From Acidaminobacter sp964416305 (lineage in GTDB: Bacteria; Bacillota; Clostridia; Peptostreptococcales; Acidaminobacteraceae), in NCBI GenBank assembly GCA_964416305.1, contig CAYQDM010000005.1:62001-126000 (forward strand): 64,000 bases of DNA. Reading direction: 5' to 3'. The notes under the pieces were generated by a model, which saw only the letters and a program-made list of their open reading frames with translations, had not been told where the DNA came from and ran no database searches. Below are positions 51,129 through 60,274 of the stretch, piece after piece. The translations under genes were made by a program, and so were the position numbers. Positions within the stretch are counted from its first letter, which is position 1. Each line of letters opens with the position of its first letter.

Positions 51129-51659
51129 TTATTGCTCCTTTCCGAAGTTCTTAACCACGTAAGCGTTAATGATGCCATCGACTTCGTCAAGCTTGACACG
51201 GCCATAGACCTTGTCGCCGACTAGGACAATAGGCGCGAGACCGCAAGCGCCGACACAACGGACGTCTTTTAAAGTAAAGAGCATATCCGGAGTCGTTTCG
51301 CCAGTAGTGATCCCGAGCTTGGATTTGAATTCGTCAAGGATTTTGTCAGCGCCGCGAACGAAGCATGCCGTTCCCATGCAAACTGCAACGACGTGTTCAC
51401 CGACCGGATTGGTGGTGAAGAACGAGTAGAAGCTGACGACGCCAAAGACGTTGGCCGCAGGAATGTCAAGCCGCCTTGCGACGAACAACATGACTTCCTT
51501 AGGCAGATAACCGAAGAGATGCTGCGCCCGGTGAAGTACGTGAATCAAAGAGCCTTTCTTGTCTTCGAGTGTCTGGATGTAACTGTCAAGTTGATCGAAC
51601 AATTCCTTTGGCAAATCTTTAACACTCACAGTTGGAATCTGTGCCAATGCCTTCGCCAT
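51129..51659 (-). CDS. hydC: NuoE-like hydrogenase subunit
   Basis: 176 residues, first gene of the hydrogenase operon. It binds one 2Fe-2S cluster through VCMGTACFVRG and RCVGACGLAP, the four-Cys NuoE pattern, after the helical LIHVLHRAQHLFGYLP segment and VVSFYSFF. It works with HydB as the NAD-linked module. AAGGAAGG precedes the ATG. A predicted extended -10 promoter lies at about 51714-51743. Confidence 0.95.
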   Translation of the reverse strand: MAKALAQIPTVSVKDLPKELFDQLDSYIQTLEDKKGSLIHVLHRAQHLFGYLPKEVMLFVARRLDIPAANVFGVVSFYSFFTTNPVGEHVVAVCMGTACFVRGADKILDEFKSKLGITTGETTPDMLFTLKDVRCVGACGLAPIVLVGDKVYGRVKLDEVDGIINAYVVKNFGKEQ

Positions 51660-51713
51660 TATTGCACCTTCCTTTCAACATTTCGAACTCTAATAGAATA
51701 AATGAACAAAATC

Positions 51714-51743
51714 ATTATATCACTGACCCTCTGGTTTTGTGAA
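51714..51743 (-). promoter_or_regulatory. Promoter of the hydrogenase operon
   Basis: TGATATAAT (extended -10, 51722-51714) with TTCACA (51743-51738) 18 bases upstream of the hexamer. It lies 55 bases before hydC. The gap 51660-52147 also holds the promoter of the divergent two-component system and several TTTACG repeats. Confidence 0.65.
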
Positions 51744-52038
51744 TAATAAATAATCGAAATTGAAGATTATTTAACAAATAATTTTAGAATACAGCATTTT
51801 CAACACTTCCAATATTTTAAGTCGAAATCGTTATAATTTTCACACAATTATACACTTCGCGACGCTAATTTTATAAAATTTAAATCTCGTTAAATCATTG
51901 TTAAAAAATTCATAAATATTCACATTACTTTTTACGAAAATCGTTTCACCTCAACTTTACGTTTACAGAGATGAAATATGGTTTACGGATTGTGAATTGC
52001 GCGACCATCGGTAAAACATTAATTAAGGATTAAATATG

Positions 52039-52077
52039 GGGCGAAAATTTGATTCGCCCAGCGTAAAAAAGTATATT
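52039..52077 (+). promoter_or_regulatory. Promoter and overlapping inverted repeat of the two-component system
   Basis: TTGATT (52049-52054) and TATATT (52072-52077) are 17 bases apart. An inverted repeat GGGCGAA (52039-52045) / TTCGCCC (52053-52059) overlaps the -35 box and could be an operator. Start of transcription near 52084 decides that translation begins at 52148, not 52079. Confidence 0.65.
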
Positions 52078-52147
52078 AATGGAGAGAGACGGCGATAACC
52101 GAACCAGTTTTATCGCCTGTTCATACCAAACTATGGGGGTCACCTTC

Positions 52148-52846
52148 ATGTCCAACGAAAAAATTCTCGTCGTCGAAGACGAAAAAGAAATCGCCCAGAT
52201 GATTCGGGATTATCTGAAAGCATCAAATTATGACGTTATCCTCGCCTATGACGGCGAAGAGGCGCTGAACACCTTTTACAGGGAGAATCCGGATCTGGTG
52301 ATTCTCGACATTATGCTTCCGAAAATTGACGGCTTCGAAATCTGCAGAACCCTCCGTACAAAATCACCTGTGCCCATTCTGATGCTCAGCGCACGGAAGG
52401 AAGACATGGACAAGATCCTGGGTCTGGGTCTTGGTGCGGACGACTATGTCACCAAGCCCTTCAGTCCAAGAGAACTGTTGGCCCGCGTCCAGTCCCAGCT
52501 GAGGCGCTACAAGGAGCTCTCTACGACGCAGACGCCATCCAGTGCCTTGATTATTGGCGAGCTGGAAATCGATCCTAGCGCCTATACCGTTAAGGTGCGC
52601 GGCGAGTACGTCCCTTTTTCCGTCAAGGAGTTTGAGATCCTCTATTACCTCGCCAGCAATCTCAATCAGGCGCTGGCCAGAGAGAAGATTTTTGATCACG
52701 TGTGGGGCTTCAATGAATATGGCGACATCAACACCGTGACGGTTCACGTTCGCAAGATCCGGGAAAAAATCGAGGAAGACCCTTCGAATCCGAAATACAT
52801 CGAAACCGTCTGGGGGATCGGGTACAAGTTCAAAGGGGGAAAATAA
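52148..52846 (+). CDS. OmpR/PhoB-family response regulator
   Basis: A 232-residue transcription factor. The receiver domain has acidic pair Asp11-Glu12, phosphoacceptor Asp54 in VILDIMLPKIDGFE and Lys in ADDYVTKPFSPREL; the winged-helix domain (about 130-230) includes FSVKEFEILYYLASN, HVWGFNEYGDINTVTVHVRKIREKIE and TVWGIGYKF. The ATG at 52148 is chosen over 52079 because the predicted transcript starts after 52079. It is followed at four bases by the kinase gene. Target genes are unknown; the divergent hydrogenase operon is a candidate by position only. Confidence 0.95.
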   Translation: MSNEKILVVEDEKEIAQMIRDYLKASNYDVILAYDGEEALNTFYRENPDLVILDIMLPKIDGFEICRTLRTKSPVPILMLSARKEDMDKILGLGLGADDYVTKPFSPRELLARVQSQLRRYKELSTTQTPSSALIIGELEIDPSAYTVKVRGEYVPFSVKEFEILYYLASNLNQALAREKIFDHVWGFNEYGDINTVTVHVRKIREKIEEDPSNPKYIETVWGIGYKFKGGK

Positions 52847-52849
52847 ACT

Positions 52850-54361
52850 TTGAACATACGTTCAAAAATTATTCTCTCTTTTCTTTCCCTGCTGGTCGTC
52901 CCCCTGATGATCGTCGTGCTGTCATTCCTGGTGCTGACCACAAACTTTTTCAACATCCCGGCAGTGGACAAATTTGTGTCCATCTCCTCTTCCATGGACC
53001 GGGTGACAGAAGAGTTTGTCGGCAATCTTGACCGTATAGACAATTATCCCTATATGGACGGACTGCTCAGGCCCTACTACACGACTTACTTCAGGCGCCT
53101 GCTGTTTGTCGACCAGGAGAACATCATCCAGTTTGACAGCGAGCGAAAGTTGATCGGTGTCGCCTTCGACAAGGTCTCCTTTTTTGAGACGAATTCAGAG
53201 GGCAACGTCACCGTCAGCATCGATCCGTCCAGCCTGAGCATGATGGAACGCAGCGTCGTCAAAGGCGGGATCACCTACGGACGACTGGTGTTCCTGCCGG
53301 ACATCGACATCAAGGACGCCTATACGTTCTTCAGCTACCTGCCATTTGCCATAATGGCCATCTTCGTCATTTCCGTTGTCACCATGATCCTGATCCTGTC
53401 CAAGATCCTGTCGGACGGGATTCTAAATCCTCTTAAGGAACTCAACCACGCCGCTGAAATGATCGCCTCCGGGGATCTCGAGTACGAGATGAAATACAAA
53501 AAAGACGACGAGATTGGCAAGTTCTGCAACGAGTTCGACCGCATGCGGCTGCGGCTCAAGGACTCCCTCGCCAAGCAGGTGGAGTTCGAACATTCCAGAC
53601 AGCAGCTGATCGCCAGCGTCTCACACGACCTGAAGACGCCGCTGACCTCCATCCAGGGCTACGTCGAGCTGCTCGGCGACGATATTGTCGAGGACCCGGA
53701 AACCCAAAAGCAATATCTCGACATCATTCGCTCCAAAAGCGCTCAGCTGAACCACTTGATCGACGACCTCTTCACCTTTACTAAGATGAATCTGGACGAG
53801 TTCGTCATTGAGCTGACGCCCATGGATTCCCGCGAATTGTTCGACTTCATGCTGAGTGAAAAGGAAATGGACTTCCAGGATCGCAACCTCGAACTCCGGG
53901 TCGACCGGCCTATCCCAAGCGTTCCCATTGAAGCGGACGCGCCAAGGCTTCACCAGGTCCTGGACAACTTGATCAGCAATGCGGAAAAGTTTACGAAAAC
54001 CTACATTCACATCTACACCCGCAGAACACAGGACTTTTTCGAATGGTTCGTCGAAGATGACGGCATAGGCATTCCACAGGAAGACCTCAGCCGAATCTTT
54101 GAGCACTTTTACAAAGTCGACAAGTCGCGGACCTACTCAAGTCGGGGCACGGGCCTTGGTCTTGCCATCTGCAAACAGATCGTCGAAGCCCACGGCGGCA
54201 CCATCAGCGTCCGCAGCCAGCTTGGCGAGGGGACGACCTTCAAGGTCAAACTGCCTATTCTGAAGGTGAACTCGGCTGCGTCATCCAGCCACAGCCCTGA
54301 GGCCGAACTCGAATCAGCGTCCACTGCGGAGGATTCATCCGGGTCGGAAGTCAACAGCTAA
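52850..54361 (+). CDS. Membrane sensor histidine kinase
   Basis: 503 residues. TM1 about 8-32, an extracytoplasmic sensor of about 130 residues, TM2 about 163-187, HAMP about 188-240. The H-box is ASVSHDLKTPLTSIQGY, the N-box NLISNAEKF, G1 DDGIGIP, G2 GTGLGLAICKQIV. A Ser/Glu-rich tail of about 30 residues (after LPILKVNS) is unusual and of unknown use. The start is TTG at 52850 with GGGGG about ten bases upstream. It is the partner of the regulator directly upstream; the signal is unknown. Transcription ends at a hairpin at 54372-54436. Confidence 0.94.
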   Translation: MNIRSKIILSFLSLLVVPLMIVVLSFLVLTTNFFNIPAVDKFVSISSSMDRVTEEFVGNLDRIDNYPYMDGLLRPYYTTYFRRLLFVDQENIIQFDSERKLIGVAFDKVSFFETNSEGNVTVSIDPSSLSMMERSVVKGGITYGRLVFLPDIDIKDAYTFFSYLPFAIMAIFVISVVTMILILSKILSDGILNPLKELNHAAEMIASGDLEYEMKYKKDDEIGKFCNEFDRMRLRLKDSLAKQVEFEHSRQQLIASVSHDLKTPLTSIQGYVELLGDDIVEDPETQKQYLDIIRSKSAQLNHLIDDLFTFTKMNLDEFVIELTPMDSRELFDFMLSEKEMDFQDRNLELRVDRPIPSVPIEADAPRLHQVLDNLISNAEKFTKTYIHIYTRRTQDFFEWFVEDDGIGIPQEDLSRIFEHFYKVDKSRTYSSRGTGLGLAICKQIVEAHGGTISVRSQLGEGTTFKVKLPILKVNSAASSSHSPEAELESASTAEDSSGSEVNS

Positions 54362-54371
54362 GACACTTACA

Positions 54372-54436
54372 AGGAAACTGGCGTCGGAAGGAAGTCCGTT
54401 ATTTGACTTCCACCGAGCCGGTTTCCTTTCTTTTTG
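54372..54436 (+). terminator. Terminator of the two-component operon
   Basis: AAGGAAACTGGC (54372-54383) pairs with GCCGGTTTCCTT (54418-54429), one mismatch, enclosing a second inner stem (GGAAG/CTTCC). A T-rich tail to 54436 follows on the plus strand. On the minus strand the tail is not T-rich. Confidence 0.85.
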
Positions 54437-54469
54437 CCGCGGTTTTCACAGCCCGCAGCAACGCGCTCC

Positions 54470-57400
54470 TCAGAAGATTAAATCATAAACATTCCCTGTG
54501 ATCTCGATATTGTCAAACCTGTACTGCCGCACAAGGTCCGGCCAGGTGACCGTAAACTCAATCCAGTACGGTGATTTCAGCCGATGGTCAGTCCACCCCA
54601 AAGTACTCGGCGCCAGCGGCAGTTTGTAATCCGCCCGCCATAAGCCATTCCCGGCCGCACTGAGCCTGAGCGGAAATTCCACCACTTCCCCAAAGGCTTC
54701 CTCATAACGGTACACTCGGCCATTTGGATCCTCATAAACCATGGCTTCCAGCTCAGGAGACATCCTGCAGGTGACACCGAGGGGGTCGCCCTCTGCTTGA
54801 AGCTCCAGCTTCATCATTTCGTAGGATAAAAACCGGTTGGGATTCAGCGCCATTGGCCTGCCCTGGCGGTCGATCTGACCACGCCAGTGGTTCCAGGAAC
54901 CCAGGAGTGAAGCGCCCAGGATCACCGGCGGCCTGACAGTTAAAAGTCTCAGTGCCTCTTCTGACGCACCGCTATCATCTGTAACTTCGGCGCGCAAGGT
55001 ATATGTTCCGTTTAGCAAGGGTTCACTGAGTTGAAATTCAAAGGATTTTCCTGAAACCAAGTCAGCGAAGTACTGTGTAAATGTATGCGAGGTCTCTTTG
55101 TGGGCAGCGGTGACTTTGAGCGTAAGAGGGCTGCCTTCGTGGTCTTTTGGGAGGACCGTGACCATCGGCCGCTGTCCTGTCAGTGCGGGGTCGGGAATGA
55201 CAGAGACAAACTCGACTTCAGGAGCGGAGTTGTCCACGGTAAAGAGGAAGTGGACAGGGTCGCTGAGCTGACCTTCCAGATCCCAAACGACGTAATCCGC
55301 TTCGTAAGTGCCTTTCGGAAGCGTTGCCGGCCATCCATAGCTCCAATTGCCCCCGATTTCTCGGATCCGAAAATCATGCTTGACTATGCCGCGGTTCGGG
55401 TCGCTTACCGCATGATCCGGATCGTAAGAGGCGTCCGTCCAGTAGAGGCGGTACCGGTCGAGCAGAATGTCAAAGCGGGCCTTGAGGGTCAGACTTGCTA
55501 TGGGTTTTCGGTGCACCGTAAACGCTGCGCTGGCAGTATTGGATTCCATGTCGAAGGCTGGCTTCGGCGTTACATCCTTCAGTTTTCTGCGCACGACAAA
55601 GTGACCGACAGAGCTCATAGTCTGCGGTGGTGTCATGGTGTAGAAGGGCGTTTCCTGATCGGGTGGTGTCGCCTGTACAGTTTGATTTGCGCTGTTTTCA
55701 TCCAAAATGATAAAAGACTGGACCGGCAGAGGATTGTCAAAAGCAGCGTCCTGACTCAATCCCCAGACCTCACCTTCAAGGCCGTCGCCCTCGGTTTCCA
55801 CGTCGACTGTATGATAGGTCAGCGACTCATTCAGCAGCATCAGCTTGTAAGGTTTGACTTCATGGCGCGCTGAGATCAGTTCTATGGCCGCCGTCATTGC
55901 TTCAGCCGGACCGGCCGCGGTAATAATCTCTGCGCCCAGACCGGTTGAAAGCTGCGCGGAACCGCCGCCCATAAGCCACTGTGCGTCCGCGGTTTTCTTC
56001 AGCGCAGCAGCCTCAGGCTCTGGGAGGATTTCACCCGGCAGGGCGGAATAGACCACATACCGGCTGGCGCCCAGACGCAGCCACTCAGGGTCAAAGCTCT
56101 GCTCAATGGTTCTTGAAATTTCGCCTTCATAGGTCCCATAGTAGCTGGATCGCCAGCGGAGGTCCGAATCCCAAACTTGTTCAGTGGTACACACTTCCTG
56201 GGTCTCGTAGACGTTAACATAGCCGCCATTGACATAGCAAATAAACGGATCCGCAGCCGGGCAGTACCGCCCCACCAGAACCTGCTTCGTTTCACAAGTT
56301 TCAACCGTGTCGTAGTCGCCATAATCCACGTAGCGCCCATTGTCCTGGACACTGACGCGCTGAAGCACACCACTGTAACCCCCTTGAGTATACGGGAGGG
56401 TCAGCGGCGGATATTGGGTGCCAAAGAGCTGCGTGGTTGAAGCCGGCATGCGTTCTGTGATTTCACCCAAGTCCCAGACATGAACCAGCGCATCCAGTCC
56501 TGAAAGTCTCAAAGTGTTGGCCTGCTGGATCCTGTCTTTTCCCGCTTGAATTCGCTGATCCTCCGAAAGCTTTGGCGACAGCATCAAAAGAACATCAACT
56601 TTTTCGGGTGTTCTCGGCATCTCAAGGTCCACGGCTTGAACCGGCCTGAGGTTATCGCACAGCAGTTCCCTTTGGAGGGTCACCTTCCGGGTGTCGGAGG
56701 GCGTTATGAAGCTTTCAAGGGTTGGCTGGCCATAGCTTTCCGCCACCTCCAGAATCGCCTTGTAGGCACCAAGCTCCTGTGGTGCGAAGTCTGCAATGGT
56801 CTCCTGAGTGTACTGGCCTACAAATGCCTGGTAGGTACCATCAGTTTCCGGATCAAAATAGATTTTTATGACGGTTTCTCCAACCAGGTCGCCATCTGTT
56901 GAAGCCACGTCGAGAACAGCACCCACCCGCTCGCCGCGGATCGCGACGCCCTTCATAAAATTGAAAATGACAGCAGGTCTCTGATCCTGGACAATCACCA
57001 GGTCGAGGACTGCCGGCGCGGCTTGACGGCCCAGACTGTTGACGGCAGTCAGCGTCACCCGGTGGTGTCCCGGACTCTTATACAGCAAATGCTTCTCGTG
57101 GAGTGAAACGTCGACAAGCCTTCTGGCAGTATCTGAACCCGTTACCGCTTTGTAGGCAAAGGTATAGGTCGCGGGAAAGGCGGCTGCCAGCCTGGGATCC
57201 TCTTCCCCAGGGGAGTCGTTGACCACCGAGAGCTTGCGGTTGACCTTTTGGTGGCCAGAGAAACTGAGTTGCGCTTTCGGTTGGGTGCTGACAACTTCAA
57301 TCCAGTGCTCTTCGAAGCTGACCACACCGTCGCTGGTGGTGGCTTCCACAACGACCTTCACATAGTCGTTGGCTGCCCCGAGCAGCCCCGTAATCTCAGA

Positions 57401-59197
57401 GAATTTGAACTGGCCTGAAAAGAAGTGCCCACTGTCCACCGCCTGTCCGTCGACGGTGACCTTGAGTTCGGCGGTCCGGCTGTGATTGGAGTGATCCGCC
57501 GCCTCATAGGGCAGCATGTCAAAGGACCAGTCCGGAAGGGTGAGGTCGAGGTCTGCAGCCCTGGACTCACCACCTATGACAGCGTTGAAGGTTTTCGTGA
57601 TCTCGTGATTTTCTCCCCCGGCATTCACCACGCGCTGAGTCACTTGGATCTGCCTGAGAATGATTCCCTCCGGCATGACGCTTTTTACGAAGTCCGTCAG
57701 CCTGGTTGAAACTGCCTGATCTGACATTGACATGGCATCCAGCTGAAAGGTGTCTGTCTGCCCGGTTTCCGGCGCTCTCAGAGAGAAGTGGTACCGGGTC
57801 ACAGACCCGCGGCTCTGATTGGCGTAACTCACGGACGCCTGAACCAAGTCTGTTCTGGAGGTCACGTGAAAGTCCGCCACGGAGAACGCCGATAACAAGG
57901 CCGCCTGGGGCACGGTTTCCAAGCCAATCTGACAGGTATCCGACGCCGCAGTGGCAGGAGACTCTGAACCGGTGAGATACGTGATCGCTGTTTCAGCAGT
58001 AAAAGTAAAATTGCCCTGGCTGTCTAGGTCCGACTTGCTCACGCGGAGCGTGACCTCAGAAGTCAAGGTCGCATTTTGAGTTGAGTCAGTGCCGTTGTAA
58101 GTCTGAAAAATTTGAGGACTCATCAGGCCTTTAGCATTTTGAGCAGCCTCGCTGAGGCGCCAGGATTGGATCTCATTTCGGGTTTGATAGAGTGATTTGC
58201 CGGTGAGATTTGACATGGCCGACGCATCCATGAGCGTCGCTGTCAGCCTGACTTTGACAGGCACCGTTTCCTGAGGCCCAAAACGGTGGGTTCCTTTATT
58301 CAGAATCTCCACTTTGAGAGCCAGCGGTGTCTGCTGCCGGTCCTGAACGTCGTCTGGCAGGGAGACCGTCTGATACCATCGGCGGTCGTTTACAAAGTGC
58401 CACAACCGTCCTTCTCCGGGCATTCCGGCGCTGGGCGTCGACAGAACCACCAGATGCGCTTCCGGTAAAAAGTTGCCGCTTCGCATGGGTGCCTCAGGGT
58501 TCGATGAGTTCAGGAGAGGAAATGGCAAAGCCCGGTCAAACCAGCTTTGAACCACCGGATCACCGGATAGCGCCGCATTGTTGAGAGCGCTGGCATAGAC
58601 GCCGGATAGAGACTGCCAGGGGAGGTGAATCCATTTCTTGAAACTCAGGGGCGTACCGCTTTCGGCATCGTTCGGGAAGCGTTGATTGGTAAAGACGTTG
58701 CCGTCCACCGAGTAGCCATGGTATCGGTATTCACCAGGAATATTTCCATGCCGGTAATAGCCGCCCTCGACGGCTTTGAAGTCATTGTTCTGAAGGTCAA
58801 AGGGACTTCCGTAAACCAGGAGCCGAAGATCTGTGAAAAGCTCCGGATTCAGTTTGAGTCGGCCGCTTACGCTGTTTGAAGACAGATTGATCACCGCAGG
58901 CGTGCCTGTGGGGAGTTTTGGCGCAACGCTTTCGAAAGCGGCTTCACGACCTTCATAATAAGTGTTGTCAACGTTCTGGGGGATTGAATAGGGCAACTGT
59001 CCTTCCCGGATGCTTGCAGCAAAACTTGGGGCGACTCCAAGGCTGGTGATTATGAAAAAGAGCAGCCCTAAAATGGCGGCTGCTCCCTTGAGGTATTGTC
59101 GCGACTGAACCACTTTGATCCGGAAGCGGGGGCACCCACATACCGCAAAGGTGTTCAGTTTCTCAGCAAAGTTGCCGGACGGCTTTGATAACTGCAT
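54470..59197 (-). CDS. Very large exported beta-rich protein with a cysteine-rich, VWA-like centre
   Basis: 1575 residues, family not recognised. Residues about 36-61 are a signal or anchor helix (GAAAILGLLFFIITSLGVAPSFAA) preceded by a longer basic and Cys-containing leader. Residues 62-830 look like consecutive Ig/PKD-like beta domains. The centre has DVLLMLSP near 870, DALVHVWDLGEITER and RYVVYSALPGE, which recall a von Willebrand factor A-like fold but without a clear MIDAS. This is interrupted by a stretch with about seven Cys (near 960-1010: VETCETKQ, GRYCPAADPFICY, EVCTTEQVW). The C-terminal third is again beta-rich. No sortase motif or SLH domain is seen. It follows an SLH protein in the same operon, so a wall-bound surface complex is the natural guess. 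Confidence 0.8.
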   Translation of the reverse strand: MQLSKPSGNFAEKLNTFAVCGCPRFRIKVVQSRQYLKGAAAILGLLFFIITSLGVAPSFAASIREGQLPYSIPQNVDNTYYEGREAAFESVAPKLPTGTPAVINLSSNSVSGRLKLNPELFTDLRLLVYGSPFDLQNNDFKAVEGGYYRHGNIPGEYRYHGYSVDGNVFTNQRFPNDAESGTPLSFKKWIHLPWQSLSGVYASALNNAALSGDPVVQSWFDRALPFPLLNSSNPEAPMRSGNFLPEAHLVVLSTPSAGMPGEGRLWHFVNDRRWYQTVSLPDDVQDRQQTPLALKVEILNKGTHRFGPQETVPVKVRLTATLMDASAMSNLTGKSLYQTRNEIQSWRLSEAAQNAKGLMSPQIFQTYNGTDSTQNATLTSEVTLRVSKSDLDSQGNFTFTAETAITYLTGSESPATAASDTCQIGLETVPQAALLSAFSVADFHVTSRTDLVQASVSYANQSRGSVTRYHFSLRAPETGQTDTFQLDAMSMSDQAVSTRLTDFVKSVMPEGIILRQIQVTQRVVNAGGENHEITKTFNAVIGGESRAADLDLTLPDWSFDMLPYEAADHSNHSRTAELKVTVDGQAVDSGHFFSGQFKFSEITGLLGAANDYVKVVVEATTSDGVVSFEEHWIEVVSTQPKAQLSFSGHQKVNRKLSVVNDSPGEEDPRLAAAFPATYTFAYKAVTGSDTARRLVDVSLHEKHLLYKSPGHHRVTLTAVNSLGRQAAPAVLDLVIVQDQRPAVIFNFMKGVAIRGERVGAVLDVASTDGDLVGETVIKIYFDPETDGTYQAFVGQYTQETIADFAPQELGAYKAILEVAESYGQPTLESFITPSDTRKVTLQRELLCDNLRPVQAVDLEMPRTPEKVDVLLMLSPKLSEDQRIQAGKDRIQQANTLRLSGLDALVHVWDLGEITERMPASTTQLFGTQYPPLTLPYTQGGYSGVLQRVSVQDNGRYVDYGDYDTVETCETKQVLVGRYCPAADPFICYVNGGYVNVYETQEVCTTEQVWDSDLRWRSSYYGTYEGEISRTIEQSFDPEWLRLGASRYVVYSALPGEILPEPEAAALKKTADAQWLMGGGSAQLSTGLGAEIITAAGPAEAMTAAIELISARHEVKPYKLMLLNESLTYHTVDVETEGDGLEGEVWGLSQDAAFDNPLPVQSFIILDENSANQTVQATPPDQETPFYTMTPPQTMSSVGHFVVRRKLKDVTPKPAFDMESNTASAAFTVHRKPIASLTLKARFDILLDRYRLYWTDASYDPDHAVSDPNRGIVKHDFRIREIGGNWSYGWPATLPKGTYEADYVVWDLEGQLSDPVHFLFTVDNSAPEVEFVSVIPDPALTGQRPMVTVLPKDHEGSPLTLKVTAAHKETSHTFTQYFADLVSGKSFEFQLSEPLLNGTYTLRAEVTDDSGASEEALRLLTVRPPVILGASLLGSWNHWRGQIDRQGRPMALNPNRFLSYEMMKLELQAEGDPLGVTCRMSPELEAMVYEDPNGRVYRYEEAFGEVVEFPLRLSAAGNGLWRADYKLPLAPSTLGWTDHRLKSPYWIEFTVTWPDLVRQYRFDNIEITGNVYDLIF

Positions 59198-59262
59198 TAT
59201 TTTTTACCGCCCTTAAGGGATTTGGGGGAGCCTTCCCGAACCTCGGGAATTGCAGTGTCGCC

Positions 59263-59988
59263 TCAGAGTCCGGATGAGGTTTCATTGACATCTGAAGTCG
59301 AAAGTTCGGGCGCAGCCGCTTCGGTGCAAGTTTCAGTCGTCTGCACGACAGGTTCCTCCGGCGCAGGCTGAAGCGGCGTCCTCAACCGATTCTCCTTTGT
59401 CTTTGCCAATGTTGTCAACACCTCTGCCGCGGTGACCAGTCGCTGCGGATGGTAATATCCATCATTCCCGGAGGCAATGCCTGTCCACCTAAGTGCAAGG
59501 GACGCCTGATAGCCAACTCCGCTGAAATGTTCCGCATCCTTCCAAATCAGCTGGTCTCGGTCCAGCTGTTCAGGCGTCGGCATGGCTTCATAACTGCTGT
59601 AGGTGATCATTCGATACAAGGTATCCGCCATCTGCTCCCTCGTCATTGAATTGGAGCTTAGCACGGTTCCGGGAAGTATTGTTTTTAAAGTTCTGGAGGC
59701 ATAGGTTTCAAAGTACGCACTGCTGATCAAACCATCAGGTCCAATTCTGCGGTTCAGCATTTCCACTTCATAGAGTGACAGAATCTGAGCCTCGACCAGG
59801 ACACGGACATAAGGCAGCGACCAATGGGTGGCTGGCCATACTGATGGCGCCCATGAGGCCGACACCGAAGCGCTTTCTTCCAGCGATACGTTTTGTACCC
59901 CGTTGGTTTCTGCCCCCAGTGACAGAGTGGGACTCTGGGTGAGCAGCAATGTCGCGGCAGCGGCGAGTGCAATGAGTGATTTGTGCAT
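59263..59988 (-). CDS. Exported S-layer-homology (SLH) protein
   Basis: 241 residues from the ATG at 59988 (MHKSLIALAAAATLLLTQS, a signal peptide) with GGAGGT upstream. SLH-like repeats are visible: HWSLPYVRVLVEAQIL, SMTREQMADTLYRMI, and WKDAEHFSGVGYQASLALRW continuing to IASGNDGYYHPQRLVTAAEVLTTLAK. SLH domains bind pyruvylated wall polymers. A Pro/Thr/Glu-rich tail with one Cys follows. It is 65 bases upstream of the 1575-residue protein gene, so it could anchor that protein. The 65-base gap has a small hairpin (TTCCCGA/TCGGGAA) without a T-tract. Confidence 0.85.
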   Translation of the reverse strand: MHKSLIALAAAATLLLTQSPTLSLGAETNGVQNVSLEESASVSASWAPSVWPATHWSLPYVRVLVEAQILSLYEVEMLNRRIGPDGLISSAYFETYASRTLKTILPGTVLSSNSMTREQMADTLYRMITYSSYEAMPTPEQLDRDQLIWKDAEHFSGVGYQASLALRWTGIASGNDGYYHPQRLVTAAEVLTTLAKTKENRLRTPLQPAPEEPVVQTTETCTEAAAPELSTSDVNETSSGL

Positions 59989-60032
59989 GAAACCGACCTC
60001 CATTGAATTGGTTAATTTTTACATCTAGAAGC

Positions 60033-60061
60033 ATTGTCTCATGAACCCATTAAAATGTCAA
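60033..60061 (-). promoter_or_regulatory. Promoter of the SLH / large-protein operon
   Basis: TTGACA (60061-60056) and GACAAT (60038-60033) are 17 bases apart on the minus strand, about 45 bases before the SLH gene. The -10 is only a 4/6 match. The remaining 60062-60166 holds nothing I can name. Confidence 0.5.
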
Positions 60062-60170
60062 TATATGTAATTTGATTTATTATTTGTCAGATAGGTGCGG
60101 GGTGATGTCTATGGCTAAAGCCTATTGGGCCCGCCTTCCACCTTGACTCCCACACTCAAACCCGCCACAT

Positions 60171-60213
60171 AAAAAAACCGCCGCAAACCAGGGGAAGCCA
60201 GTCTGCAGCGGTT
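60171..60213 (-). terminator. Terminator of fhs
   Basis: A GC-rich stem (AACCGC...GCGGTT, about 14 bp with mismatches, 60213-60176) is followed by seven T on the minus strand. It lies about 60 bases after the fhs stop. Confidence 0.85.
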
Positions 60214-60274
60214 GATAACATTATGGAGTTTTCGATTGGCGGACAGCCTTTAAGAGACCATCCCCACTCAGGAT

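Noticed and set aside
52079..52147. Start of the response regulator at ATG 52079
   Set aside because: The ATG overlaps the predicted -10 and precedes the predicted transcription start; the frame upstream of 52148 has no ribosome binding site and adds a non-homologous tail.
54372..54436. Reading the hairpin as a terminator for the large minus-strand gene as well
   Set aside because: On the minus strand the sequence after the stem is TTGTAAGTG, not a T-tract, so only the plus-strand role is supported.
60101..60160. A tiny plus-strand frame starting ATGGCTAAAGCC after GGGGTGATG
   Set aside because: About a dozen codons with no promoter or homology; cannot be told from chance.
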